Source: Leptospirillum ferrooxidans C2-3 (GTDB lineage: Bacteria > Nitrospirota > Leptospirillia > Leptospirillales > Leptospirillaceae). From it: a DNA stretch of 64,000 bases. The DNA is taken from NCBI RefSeq assembly GCF_000284315.1, contig NC_017094.1, positions 2,077,486 through 2,141,485 of the forward strand. Reading direction: 5' to 3'. This document shows positions 26,786-35,473 of the stretch, one piece after another; position 1 is the first letter of the stretch; every line of letters starts with the position of its first letter. A program made the position numbers and the translations under genes. The notes beneath the pieces were generated by a model, which was given only the letters and a program-made list of their open reading frames with translations, ran no database searches and had not been told where the DNA came from.

Positions 26786-29700
26786 ATGACAGACTTTGAT
26801 GATTCCTGTCTCCAGAATGAGCCGTCCGCGATGACTCCCGATAGGTGGGACCTTTTTGAACCCTCTCCCGACGGAGTTTTCCTCCTCGATCCCAAAGAAC
26901 TCTTCATCGTCAAATCCAATGCCACCTTTCGGAACATGCTCGGGAGGGGACCGGAGGAGCTTCCGCCAGGAACGCCACTGTCCGTGTTTGCAACCACGCC
27001 AAGATCCATTACGGAAACCAATATCCAACGACTCTGGAAAACACCCGAAAAATCCGGAAATTTTTCCACCCGTTACCGAAGGAAGGATGGATCACTCTTC
27101 CATGCAAGACTTCGCGCCACATTACTGGGAGAGCCCCAGTCCGGACTCCTGTTTGTCAGGGTCATCGATGTCACAGAGGAAGCTGAAGCCGAAAAAGTCA
27201 GCCATATCTGCAGCCAGATCGACCAGCAGATTCTCCTGAAACAGCCCCCTGAGGACATTCTGAGCGGGGCCATTTTTGAACTGGCCTCTTTTTTTTCCTT
27301 TCCAGCCATTACCTGCGTCATCCCGTCCCCTGATGGAACGCTCAAAAAACAGGAAGTGGCTGGAAATGATCCGGAACTGACCTCTTCCATATTGACCTCC
27401 TCATGTCCCCTCCTGGCAGATCTGAATCTCAAGCCCGATTCCCTTCCCGGGAGGACCGTCTCTGTCCGATCCGATCTTTTCCTGAACAGGGAGGATCTGG
27501 ATCGGGATGACCAATCCTCATGGTATTCCGATCGTGGCATCGAGGAGATCTTTTCGATTTCCCTCTCCGGAGCGGATGAAGGGATTCCTTATGCGATCCT
27601 GACCTTTTTTTCAAAAACTCCGGGAACTTTTACCGAGGTCCGGAAAAATCAGCTTAGAGTGTTTGCCGGACGAGTCCAGACTTCATTTTCCAGGGCATAT
27701 GAACAACTCGAAGATGAAATCCAGAAAACGGTCCTGTTCTCGAAGGCCCCTCTTGGTATCGTTCTTTATGACATCAAGACCTTCGCCATTGTGGACGCCA
27801 ACAAGACATTTCTCGGGATGATCGGCATTTCAACGCTCGAGGAGCTGCATTCCACAAACTTCCGGAACCTTATGAACTGCTGTAACGATGGCGATCCAAT
27901 CGGAGCAGAAGGACACGAAGTCAGTCAGACGATCAGAAAACCTATCTGTCGCATGGACAACTCCCGATTCCAGGCCGAATTGACCTTTTCCCAGGTCGAG
28001 ATCCGGGGAAAAGGGATGGCCATTGTCCATATCCGTGATGTCAGCCAGCAAACCATCTCCGAAGAAACGACACTCCTCTCAGTCGAACTTGACCGGATGA
28101 TCGTGAATGGCTCCTCTCTTGACGAGCTGGTTCGGTTTACTCTCCGGAAAATCCAGGAGATCTTTCCGTTTTTCGCCTCTTACTTTTTCATGACATCACA
28201 GGACAAGAGGATCCGCTATCTCGCCGTTGAATCCAGCGATCCCCTATATGAAAAAGAGCTCCTTGAGCTCACCCGGAACCATCGCTGGGACACCCCGCCC
28301 GGGAACAGGACACTTCTCGGTCAGGCGATGAACCAAAACAAACCCCTTTTCGCCTCGCGAGAGAATGGATTTTTAGGAACTCCGCTTGCAGGATGGGCCC
28401 ACCGGTTCAAGCTTGCCGCACTGTATCTTCTCCCGGCCAATTCGGAAGAATCCATGATTCCGTGGGGAGTCCTGACAGTTGCGGCTCTCACAGAAAGGGA
28501 CCTCGACCCAAAAACACGGAACCATCTGGAACAAATCACGGAAAAACTCGAGAATGCCTATAAAAACCAGAAAGAGTTCGAAAAGCTCCAGTCGGAACGA
28601 AACAGCATCTTCGAAAAGGCGCCTGATGGCATCTATCTTCTGGATGCCAAAACGCTTGCGATTCTGGAAACCAATCAGGTCTTTTGCGGGATGATCGGCG
28701 CGAAAGACAAAAGCGAACTGGTCGGGAAAACCCTTTTTTCCCTCTCGGACGAACCGGAAGAGACTGTCAGGGCGATCTTTTTCCCGCCGCAGAGCACATC
28801 CGGATATAAAAATTCCATCCGCCAACGATTTGCCAGACTGAACGGAAGCCATATCAATGTTCTCTTGAGCTTTTCAAAAGTGATGTTCAGGAACAGGGAA
28901 TCTTTTCTTACCCATGTCAGGGATATCACCGGGGAGCTTCAGTCGGAAGCATCCACCCGGATCGCCCGGGAAGTGGATCGACTGATCCTTTCCGGAAGTT
29001 CACTCGACGATCTCCTCGAAATGATCTCCCGGGAAATTTTCACGGCCTACTCCTTCACCGGGGTGACCTTTGCCGTTCCCAAAGAGGATGGCTCCATCAC
29101 CTTCCAAAAACACTTCACCTCCCTTGACCTTCCGGGAGATTTCACAAGCCTTATTGAAAAAGGGGTCAACTGGAAGATCGACCCCTATCACAACACCTCC
29201 TTTTCCCGGGCGATCATCTCGTTGAAGCCCGAGTTCGTTGCCGGAGACGAACTGGACAAGAGCCCTCTTTCCAAGAATCTGCGAAAATCAGGAGTCGAAG
29301 CGATTTTTGCCATTCCTGTCCTTCATGGCCCAGGCACCCTGCCAAGAACCATTCTGGTCCTATGGGCCCGCCATCCCGAGGACATGAACCCCCATCTCCG
29401 TCAGATTCTTGTCGACTTTACCGACAAGATCCGGCTGGCGTTTTTCCGGATGGAGGAGCAAAACAGGATCCGTCTTGGACAGTCCGCAATGGAATCGAGT
29501 CAAAGTCCCATGGTGATCACAAAACCCGACGGGTCGGTCGAATGGGCCAACCCGGCCTTCTACCGCATGATCGGCGCCAGGGAATACCGGCCGGAAATCA
29601 TCCATCTCCCCTCCCTTTTCCCCTGCCCTCCGGAAAAGGTCAAGACACAGCACCTTGAAGAGGTTTTGCTTTCGGGAGAAGTTTTTGACGGCATTGAAAC

Positions 29701-32014
29701 AGGCTGGACGATTGATGACCGACGGATCTCGGTGCGCGCCATTGTCTCTCCGCTTCGGAACCATGAAGGCGAGTGGACCCATTCGCTCATCCACTTCAAT
29801 GACATTACCCAAGAACTTGAACTGTCCGAGATCGACCGGCTGATCGCCGAACTCGACCTCAAGGTCCTGAAGGGAGACTCCCTCAGGGATCTGCTGGCCC
29901 ATCTTTCGAGGCGTGTCCGGAAGATCCACGAATCCATCTGGGTCCATATCATGATCGGAGACCAGGAAGGCAATCTCTGGACACAAGCCTTCTCCGCCGA
30001 AAAAGCCAGCATTTCCGAGGAGATCAGAAAAATACCCGAACCGGTCCACTCATCGAAAGATATCGATTCCATTTCCCTCAAGGCCATCAGAAGCGGACGA
30101 CATGAATCGGTCAACATATCCCAGCTGGATCCGGACTATCCTTTTTGCAAGCTTCTGAGATCATTCGGAGTCGCAGAGATTCACGCGTTTCCGTTCCGGG
30201 CAACGGAAGGCCGGGCAGGTATCATCACCATCATGCAAAAGACCATCGGGAGCATCACAGCGCTCTCCCAAGACAGGGTCGAACAACTCCTGAAACGTCT
30301 CTCCAATGTGATTGAGCGCTATTCGGAACAGGAGCGGCTGAGACTTCAGGAAGCGGCGATGGAAAATGTCGCCAACGGAATCATGATCACCGATACCACC
30401 GGAAAGATAGAGTCCGTCAATGAAGCGCTCGTCCACATGTCGGGCTATGAACGGGAAGAACTGATCGGCGCCAACCCGAGGATCCTCAAATCCGGGCGCC
30501 ATGACCCCTCCCTCTATGAAACCCTCTGGGAGAATTTGCTGAAAGGAAAGTCCGCCGACAATATCCTGATCAACAGGCGGAAAGACGGAACATTCTTTAC
30601 CGTGGAATCCAATATCACACCAATGAGATCCCCTTCAGGAAAAATCACCCATTTTATCCAGATCCAAAAAGATGTCTCCCAAAGGATCCAGAAAGATCGC
30701 GAGATCTGGAACCTTGCCAACATTGACCCTCTCACCGGGCTTTTTAACCGCGCCGCGTTCCTGACCAGACTGAGGTCCGAAATCCGGAGATCGGCAAGGG
30801 ATGGCTATTCCCTGATTCTCTTGTTCCTGGACCTCGATGGTTTCAAGGAAATCAACGACACGATGGGACACGCCGCCGGGGACCGGTATCTGAAGGTCAT
30901 CGCCGATCGGCTTCTCAATGGAGTGCGCTCGAACGATCTGGTCGCAAGGCTTGGGGGAGACGAGTTTGTCATTCTTCTGACCGAGGTCTCGGATATCCTC
31001 ACCACAACCAGTTTTGTGACCAAAACGCTGGAAAAGCTTTCCATGCCTGTGGTCGTTGACGAAAGGGAAATCCATACAAGCTCCTCCATCGGTCTCTCCA
31101 TCTATCCCAAAGATGCCGTAGACGGGGAAGATCTCCTCCGAAAGGCCGATATCGCCATGTACCAGGTCAAAAGCCATGAAAAGAACGGATGGCTTTTCTA
31201 TGATCCGGTCATGGAAGAAAAAATCCGGAAACGCTACAACCAGGAAAATGCCCTCAGGACCGCAATCGCGAACCGGGAATTCACGCTCTTCTATCAGCCC
31301 CAGGTGGATATTCCCAAAAACATGATTGTCGGAGTCGAAGCACTGGTCCGCTGGAAAAAGCCCTCAGGCGAAATCGTCCCGCCCATTGATTTCATTCCAC
31401 TGGCCGAGGAAACCGGACTGATCATTCCTCTTGGGGAATGGATCCTCGAGGAGGTCATCAACACCGCTTCCAGATGGCACAGGGATGGACGACCGAGACT
31501 CCGGGTGGCGATGAATGTTTCGATACGGCAGTTCTGGAACCAGCAATTCTGGGATCTGTTTGACAGGAAATTGCAGGAACACCCGGATCTTTCAAGCTGG
31601 ATCACGATAGAGCTGACGGAAAGCCTCTTGATGAAAGACCCGGCCAGAGCCAGGGAACGGCTGATGGATATCCGGAATCAGGGGGTCAAGATCGCCATCG
31701 ACGATTTCGGAACCGGATATTCATCACTGTCCTACCTGACCAGACTCCCCGTCGATATCCTGAAGGTCCCCCAGGAGTTCGTCCTTCAAATGAAAAACAG
31801 CTCCCTTGACCTGTCGATGGTCAAAACCATCATCCAGATGGCCAAGAGCCTCTCTCTTCACCTTGTGGGAGAAGGGGCCGAAACCAAATCGGAAGTGGAC
31901 ATCCTCACCGATCTTGAATGCATGGTCCTTCAGGGATATGCCATCTCGCGTCCACTGCCTCTTGAACAGATGGAAGCCTTCATGGACAGGGATATCGAAC
32001 TTTTCAGGGAATAA
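26786..32014 (+). CDS. giant five-PAS, four-GAF GGDEF-EAL protein (c-di-GMP turnover)
   Basis: 1742 residues without a membrane segment. Repeated units follow in order: PAS (about 25-120), GAF-like (130-290), PAS (305-415), GAF (425-600), PAS (605-725), GAF (735-890), PAS (905-1010), GAF (1020-1175), PAS (1185-1300), GGDEF (1310-1475), EAL (1490-1735). GGDEF is exact at 1390-1394 with the RxxD inhibitory site RSND 9 residues before it. EAL is exact at 1518-1520, with the catalytic TES and DDF (1639-1641). The usual LKID is LKVP at 1659-1662, and EGVE is EGAE. The protein could therefore make and break c-di-GMP; which activity prevails is not visible. PAS/GAF repeats could bind heme, flavin or small ligands. 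Confidence 0.93.
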   Translation: MTDFDDSCLQNEPSAMTPDRWDLFEPSPDGVFLLDPKELFIVKSNATFRNMLGRGPEELPPGTPLSVFATTPRSITETNIQRLWKTPEKSGNFSTRYRRKDGSLFHARLRATLLGEPQSGLLFVRVIDVTEEAEAEKVSHICSQIDQQILLKQPPEDILSGAIFELASFFSFPAITCVIPSPDGTLKKQEVAGNDPELTSSILTSSCPLLADLNLKPDSLPGRTVSVRSDLFLNREDLDRDDQSSWYSDRGIEEIFSISLSGADEGIPYAILTFFSKTPGTFTEVRKNQLRVFAGRVQTSFSRAYEQLEDEIQKTVLFSKAPLGIVLYDIKTFAIVDANKTFLGMIGISTLEELHSTNFRNLMNCCNDGDPIGAEGHEVSQTIRKPICRMDNSRFQAELTFSQVEIRGKGMAIVHIRDVSQQTISEETTLLSVELDRMIVNGSSLDELVRFTLRKIQEIFPFFASYFFMTSQDKRIRYLAVESSDPLYEKELLELTRNHRWDTPPGNRTLLGQAMNQNKPLFASRENGFLGTPLAGWAHRFKLAALYLLPANSEESMIPWGVLTVAALTERDLDPKTRNHLEQITEKLENAYKNQKEFEKLQSERNSIFEKAPDGIYLLDAKTLAILETNQVFCGMIGAKDKSELVGKTLFSLSDEPEETVRAIFFPPQSTSGYKNSIRQRFARLNGSHINVLLSFSKVMFRNRESFLTHVRDITGELQSEASTRIAREVDRLILSGSSLDDLLEMISREIFTAYSFTGVTFAVPKEDGSITFQKHFTSLDLPGDFTSLIEKGVNWKIDPYHNTSFSRAIISLKPEFVAGDELDKSPLSKNLRKSGVEAIFAIPVLHGPGTLPRTILVLWARHPEDMNPHLRQILVDFTDKIRLAFFRMEEQNRIRLGQSAMESSQSPMVITKPDGSVEWANPAFYRMIGAREYRPEIIHLPSLFPCPPEKVKTQHLEEVLLSGEVFDGIETGWTIDDRRISVRAIVSPLRNHEGEWTHSLIHFNDITQELELSEIDRLIAELDLKVLKGDSLRDLLAHLSRRVRKIHESIWVHIMIGDQEGNLWTQAFSAEKASISEEIRKIPEPVHSSKDIDSISLKAIRSGRHESVNISQLDPDYPFCKLLRSFGVAEIHAFPFRATEGRAGIITIMQKTIGSITALSQDRVEQLLKRLSNVIERYSEQERLRLQEAAMENVANGIMITDTTGKIESVNEALVHMSGYEREELIGANPRILKSGRHDPSLYETLWENLLKGKSADNILINRRKDGTFFTVESNITPMRSPSGKITHFIQIQKDVSQRIQKDREIWNLANIDPLTGLFNRAAFLTRLRSEIRRSARDGYSLILLFLDLDGFKEINDTMGHAAGDRYLKVIADRLLNGVRSNDLVARLGGDEFVILLTEVSDILTTTSFVTKTLEKLSMPVVVDEREIHTSSSIGLSIYPKDAVDGEDLLRKADIAMYQVKSHEKNGWLFYDPVMEEKIRKRYNQENALRTAIANREFTLFYQPQVDIPKNMIVGVEALVRWKKPSGEIVPPIDFIPLAEETGLIIPLGEWILEEVINTASRWHRDGRPRLRVAMNVSIRQFWNQQFWDLFDRKLQEHPDLSSWITIELTESLLMKDPARARERLMDIRNQGVKIAIDDFGTGYSSLSYLTRLPVDILKVPQEFVLQMKNSSLDLSMVKTIIQMAKSLSLHLVGEGAETKSEVDILTDLECMVLQGYAISRPLPLEQMEAFMDRDIELFRE

Positions 32015-32046
32015 ATTCCAGCCACCGCCACTCTCCCTCCTATGCG

Positions 32047-32748
32047 TCACACAGACTCCAAAGATCCTCCCCCCTGAACCTTTCCACCAAGGGAAATGGA
32101 ACGGGACAGGAAATGCGCGCCTCCCACAAACAGCAGGGATCCGATCACATCGGAGCTCCAGTGCCAACCGATCGCATTCACCCCGACAGCAATGATCGAG
32201 GACCATATCGCAACATATGCGAGTGTCCGGGGTCCGTCCTTTTTCCCGTAAAGCCACAGGGCAACCAGGGAGAGGAGCATAAATGCCCGGAGTGTATGGC
32301 CAGAAGGGTATGAATAGGGTGTCCTGATGCTGATGACAGGATGGAGATAGGCATCGAGGGGGTCTCTGGAAAGAAACGGAAGGGGCTGGAAAAGAACGCG
32401 CTTCATGACATGCTCCAGGATGCTTCCCGCCAAAAAGAATCCCGTCAGCACAAATGCCGTCAGAGTCTTGTCGCCCATTCCGGATTTTTTCCCGCGGATG
32501 ATCCAAACGAGAATGACGATCCAGATGGGCAGCGAAAATTCGACATTGCCCGTGCGGCAAACCAGACCAAAAAACCAGGCCATGAATTCCGGCATCCTGT
32601 CGTGAAACGCTCTGGCAACTGCCAGATCCATCGGCCTTAGAATCCCCTTGTCAACAAGGGCGGACCAGACGGCAAAAAGCGCCAGAAAAAGAGCCCCCCG
32701 CATCAGATATCGCCGGTCGAGGGAGTATCTCAATGAGACTCCAGCCAC
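32047..32748 (-). CDS. PAP2-superfamily membrane phosphatase (degenerate)
   Basis: 233 residues with about five membrane segments. The central motif SYPSGHTLRA (PSGH 148-151) is exact, and the third motif supplies H196 and D200 (GWHWSSD). The flanking arginines of the canonical KxxxxxxRP and SRxxxGxH are not at their places (K116-x6-LP; V190), so activity may be reduced or altered. Likely substrates are lipid pyrophosphates such as undecaprenyl diphosphate or phosphatidic acid. GTG start at 32748 overlaps the end of the upstream YkgJ gene by 19 bases. Same strand as the next three genes. Confidence 0.85.
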   Translation of the reverse strand: MAGVSLRYSLDRRYLMRGALFLALFAVWSALVDKGILRPMDLAVARAFHDRMPEFMAWFFGLVCRTGNVEFSLPIWIVILVWIIRGKKSGMGDKTLTAFVLTGFFLAGSILEHVMKRVLFQPLPFLSRDPLDAYLHPVISIRTPYSYPSGHTLRAFMLLSLVALWLYGKKDGPRTLAYVAIWSSIIAVGVNAIGWHWSSDVIGSLLFVGGAHFLSRSISLGGKVQGGGSLESV

Positions 32749-33476
32749 CAGGGAATGGGGCTCACCGATCCATTTTTCAGATGACGGCGAGATATGTCCC
32801 GAACCACAAAATAGGCTTTTTCAAACACTTTTGTCCGGAACTTGACCGGAGGACCCGCACCAGGATTGCAGTCTTCAGGATCGGTCAGAACCCAGCACAC
32901 CCGGCACAGAAGAGGACGGTCCTCATAGATGGAGCAGAGATTTCCCTCTCCCAGAAAGGGACAGGGGAGATTCTCCTTCTCCCAGTCTTCACAAGTCGCC
33001 AAAAGGCCTTCAAATGTTGAAAGATCCGCAGGAGGACTGGTCTTTGCGGCCAGTTCCTTCAACCTGGCATTTCGATCCCGGACAATCTCCATCCAGCTCT
33101 CTTTCCTGTCCTCTGGCTCGACAGAAAGCCGATCGATCATCAGGGCTGCCTCAACGCTGGAGGTCGACACCATCACCCTGCAGCATGCCGAGCATCCCGC
33201 ATTGCAGGACATGCCGGAGGCAATCTGGCTGCCGAGTTCATCGACCAGAGCATAGATCGACCGTAAAGCCTTTTTGGCCCATTCGGGATTTTCCGGCAAG
33301 CGACTCCCCTCATTCTCGATCGACTCAAGCCGGGCAATCATCTCCTCCATGAGCGCAAAAGGGGGATGGAACTCCTCCCTCCGATAATTCATGAAGACAG
33401 GGTGGCCGATCTGAAGCGTTGGCCCTTCCTCCCAGAATTTCGGATCAGCACCTGTTTCTTCCGGATGTTCACTCAT
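32730..33476 (-). CDS. YkgJ-family cysteine-cluster protein
   Basis: 248 residues. The family pattern is CNAGCSACC in the N-terminal third and C-x(n)-PCPFL...CSIYEDRPLLCRVCW later, giving about eight cysteines suited to bind zinc or an iron-sulfur cluster. Function in the family is unknown. Cytoplasmic, no signal. The start codon ATGAGTGA overlaps the stop of the upstream PQQ-repeat gene by eight bases, so the genes are translationally coupled. Confidence 0.85.
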   Translation of the reverse strand: MSEHPEETGADPKFWEEGPTLQIGHPVFMNYRREEFHPPFALMEEMIARLESIENEGSRLPENPEWAKKALRSIYALVDELGSQIASGMSCNAGCSACCRVMVSTSSVEAALMIDRLSVEPEDRKESWMEIVRDRNARLKELAAKTSPPADLSTFEGLLATCEDWEKENLPCPFLGEGNLCSIYEDRPLLCRVCWVLTDPEDCNPGAGPPVKFRTKVFEKAYFVVRDISRRHLKNGSVSPIPWWLESH

Positions 33477-34914
33477 TGGGTTTTCCCTTTACGGCATCCT
33501 TCAATGGCCCTTTGGCATTCAAGAAAGGGGTCCTGGACAGAAGGTCCGCCTTTTCTCCAAGGGTGGACAGATCCATCGCCCTGACCTCCCCTTTCCTGTC
33601 CGCAAAGAAAATCATTGAACCGATCAATGAGAGTGAACGGGGGCCAAGAGGAGATTTTCCCTTCCATTCATGGACCTTTTGACCACTTTTTCGATCAATG
33701 GCGACAATATGGCCAGAAGGCAGCGGAACGAACAGGAGACGTCCGACAGCGGTCCCCCCTGTATGAGGGGATCCCCCGATATGACTTTTCCAGAGGAGTT
33801 GACCACTATCCGAAACGGCCAGAAGATCGCCCTTCTCGGGAAGGGGGACATACAGGACCCCGTCCGCATCCACCAGGGTCAGCATCTCTTCAGGAATATC
33901 CTTCGATGAATCCGAAAGGGAAAGTGTCCACAAAATCCTTCCTGTTACGGGATCAAGGGAAACAAGCACCATTGCCCCGGAATCCTTTTTCCGGAAAACG
34001 GTGGCCATGCCCTCGCCGGTCAATACCGGATCACCAATGAAAAATCGGTCATAGGTTGTTGTGTTGGACAGGGCAAAGCGCCAATCGGTCTTCAATGGGG
34101 ATTTGGTCACCCGGTCGATCATCGGCGGATTTTCCTGAGCCAGATAGATCGCATCGGAGCTGTCGAGAGGAGATGCCCACCCGAACGAACCATCCGAAAC
34201 CGGCAGGTCCACAACAATGTGGCCATCCTGACGGGACAGGAAAAGCAGATGTCCCGATCCTGTCGCCAGGGCAATCGTATGTGGCTCCAGAAGGGGACTT
34301 CCGAGAACGGCTCCTGAAATCTTTTGTGTCCATAGGATCCGACCTGATCTTTGAGACAGTGCCCAGACCCTCTCTGAACCATCCCCCCTCAACAGATGTC
34401 TTGTCCGGGTATACAAAAGCAGATGGTCAAGTGTTATGGATGGACTCGATGAAACAACATAGAGGATCCTTTTCGAAAGGATCATCGGGGCATGCACAGG
34501 GGCTTCAAGCCGGACATGCCAGAGAGAACGTCCGGAGGAGACATCGAGAGCCTCGACATGTCCTGTTGTTGAAACGGCAAAAACCCGGCCGGAAGAGGTC
34601 ACGATCCCGGAAGAAAAATCCTCTCCCGCTCCATTCCGGGAAAATTGCCTTGTCCATTCTGAAAGAGGTGTTTGTGAGAGAAAAACAGGGTTATGGAAAG
34701 GATTACCGGACTCTGCCGGCCATGTGTCCGGAGGAAGCGGGACGACTGATCCGATTGGATCTTCTGAGCGAGTCTCCGGAATTCTGGAAGAAGACGGATC
34801 ATCCGGGAACCCCATTGGGGAGGATCCCCAAACAGGAGAAATCTGTCCCGGAAAAAGGACTCCAAGAGTCCAGAAAGCAGTCAACCAGAGAATCCGGGTG
34901 AATCCGTGCTTCAT
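33469..34914 (-). CDS. exported PQQ-type beta-propeller protein
   Basis: About 481 residues with a Sec signal (about 1-31, LWLTAFWTLGVLFP...PVWG) and no lipobox Cys. PQQ-like propeller blades repeat along the chain, for example VSSGRSLWHVRLEAP, SQRSGRILWTQKIS, DPVTGRILWTLSL and DSGQLLWKSHIGG. The AxDxxTGxxxW-type W-motif recurs about six times. These motifs occur in BamB and in PQQ dehydrogenases; catalytic residues of the latter were not seen. Periplasmic scaffolding is likely. I use the ATG at 34914; a TTG lies one codon before. Confidence 0.85.
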   Translation of the reverse strand: MKHGFTRILWLTAFWTLGVLFPGQISPVWGSSPMGFPDDPSSSRIPETRSEDPIGSVVPLPPDTWPAESGNPFHNPVFLSQTPLSEWTRQFSRNGAGEDFSSGIVTSSGRVFAVSTTGHVEALDVSSGRSLWHVRLEAPVHAPMILSKRILYVVSSSPSITLDHLLLYTRTRHLLRGDGSERVWALSQRSGRILWTQKISGAVLGSPLLEPHTIALATGSGHLLFLSRQDGHIVVDLPVSDGSFGWASPLDSSDAIYLAQENPPMIDRVTKSPLKTDWRFALSNTTTYDRFFIGDPVLTGEGMATVFRKKDSGAMVLVSLDPVTGRILWTLSLSDSSKDIPEEMLTLVDADGVLYVPLPEKGDLLAVSDSGQLLWKSHIGGSPHTGGTAVGRLLFVPLPSGHIVAIDRKSGQKVHEWKGKSPLGPRSLSLIGSMIFFADRKGEVRAMDLSTLGEKADLLSRTPFLNAKGPLKDAVKGKPNE

Positions 34915-35042
34915 CAAAAAGTTCCCCTGCTGTCAATCATGTGACCGATGTCCTTTCCCCGGACCGATGCCGGGAGTACACTCACTATGGGGTATCCGGA
35001 AATGACCACAGATGGATCGGTCCAGTTGGGGACATCCCGCAA

Positions 35043-35411
35043 CTAGAATGCTTCGGAGGAGTCCACAGAGCTTGATCGTACCTGCCGGATCACACCTTTT
35101 TCATCAAAAGAGATGGCTATATTTTTCCCGGTAATATGGCGGTAGAATAATCCCTTGATCACCCTGTGGCGATAGATCCAGACCTGCTCTCCAAACCGTT
35201 TTTCCACCCGGTCGGGAGCACCGAGGGTGTTTTTGACATCGGCCATGGTACTGACCCCTGTCTTCAGCTTCATGAGAGAGACGCTCGAGACCCTTGTTCC
35301 CTCTTCGGATGTACAACCAGATGACAGGAGAAGCACCAAACAAAGGCTGATCGCAAAGCCATACGGCACAACAGACCCCCTTCGGTTGTAAAGTTTTGGA
35401 GGTTGTTTCAT
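35043..35411 (-). CDS. BamE/SmpA-OmlA-like outer-membrane lipoprotein
   Basis: 122 residues. A long hydrophobic segment ends in LSSGC, a lipobox, with Cys near residue 33, so the mature lipoprotein is about 90 residues. The remainder shows LKTGVSTMADVKNTLGAPD and the aromatic WIYRHRV, the BamE pattern of an outer-membrane assembly accessory protein. It precedes the PQQ-propeller gene by 126 bases; BamB and BamE work in one complex in other bacteria, so the pairing is suggestive. GGGG lies 6 bases before the ATG. Confidence 0.8.
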   Translation of the reverse strand: MKQPPKLYNRRGSVVPYGFAISLCLVLLLSSGCTSEEGTRVSSVSLMKLKTGVSTMADVKNTLGAPDRVEKRFGEQVWIYRHRVIKGLFYRHITGKNIAISFDEKGVIRQVRSSSVDSSEAF

Positions 35412-35473
35412 GAATGTCCCCTTTCAGGAAGTCAACAAGAGAGTCCTGCTGATCAAATGGAGCCGCACACGAC

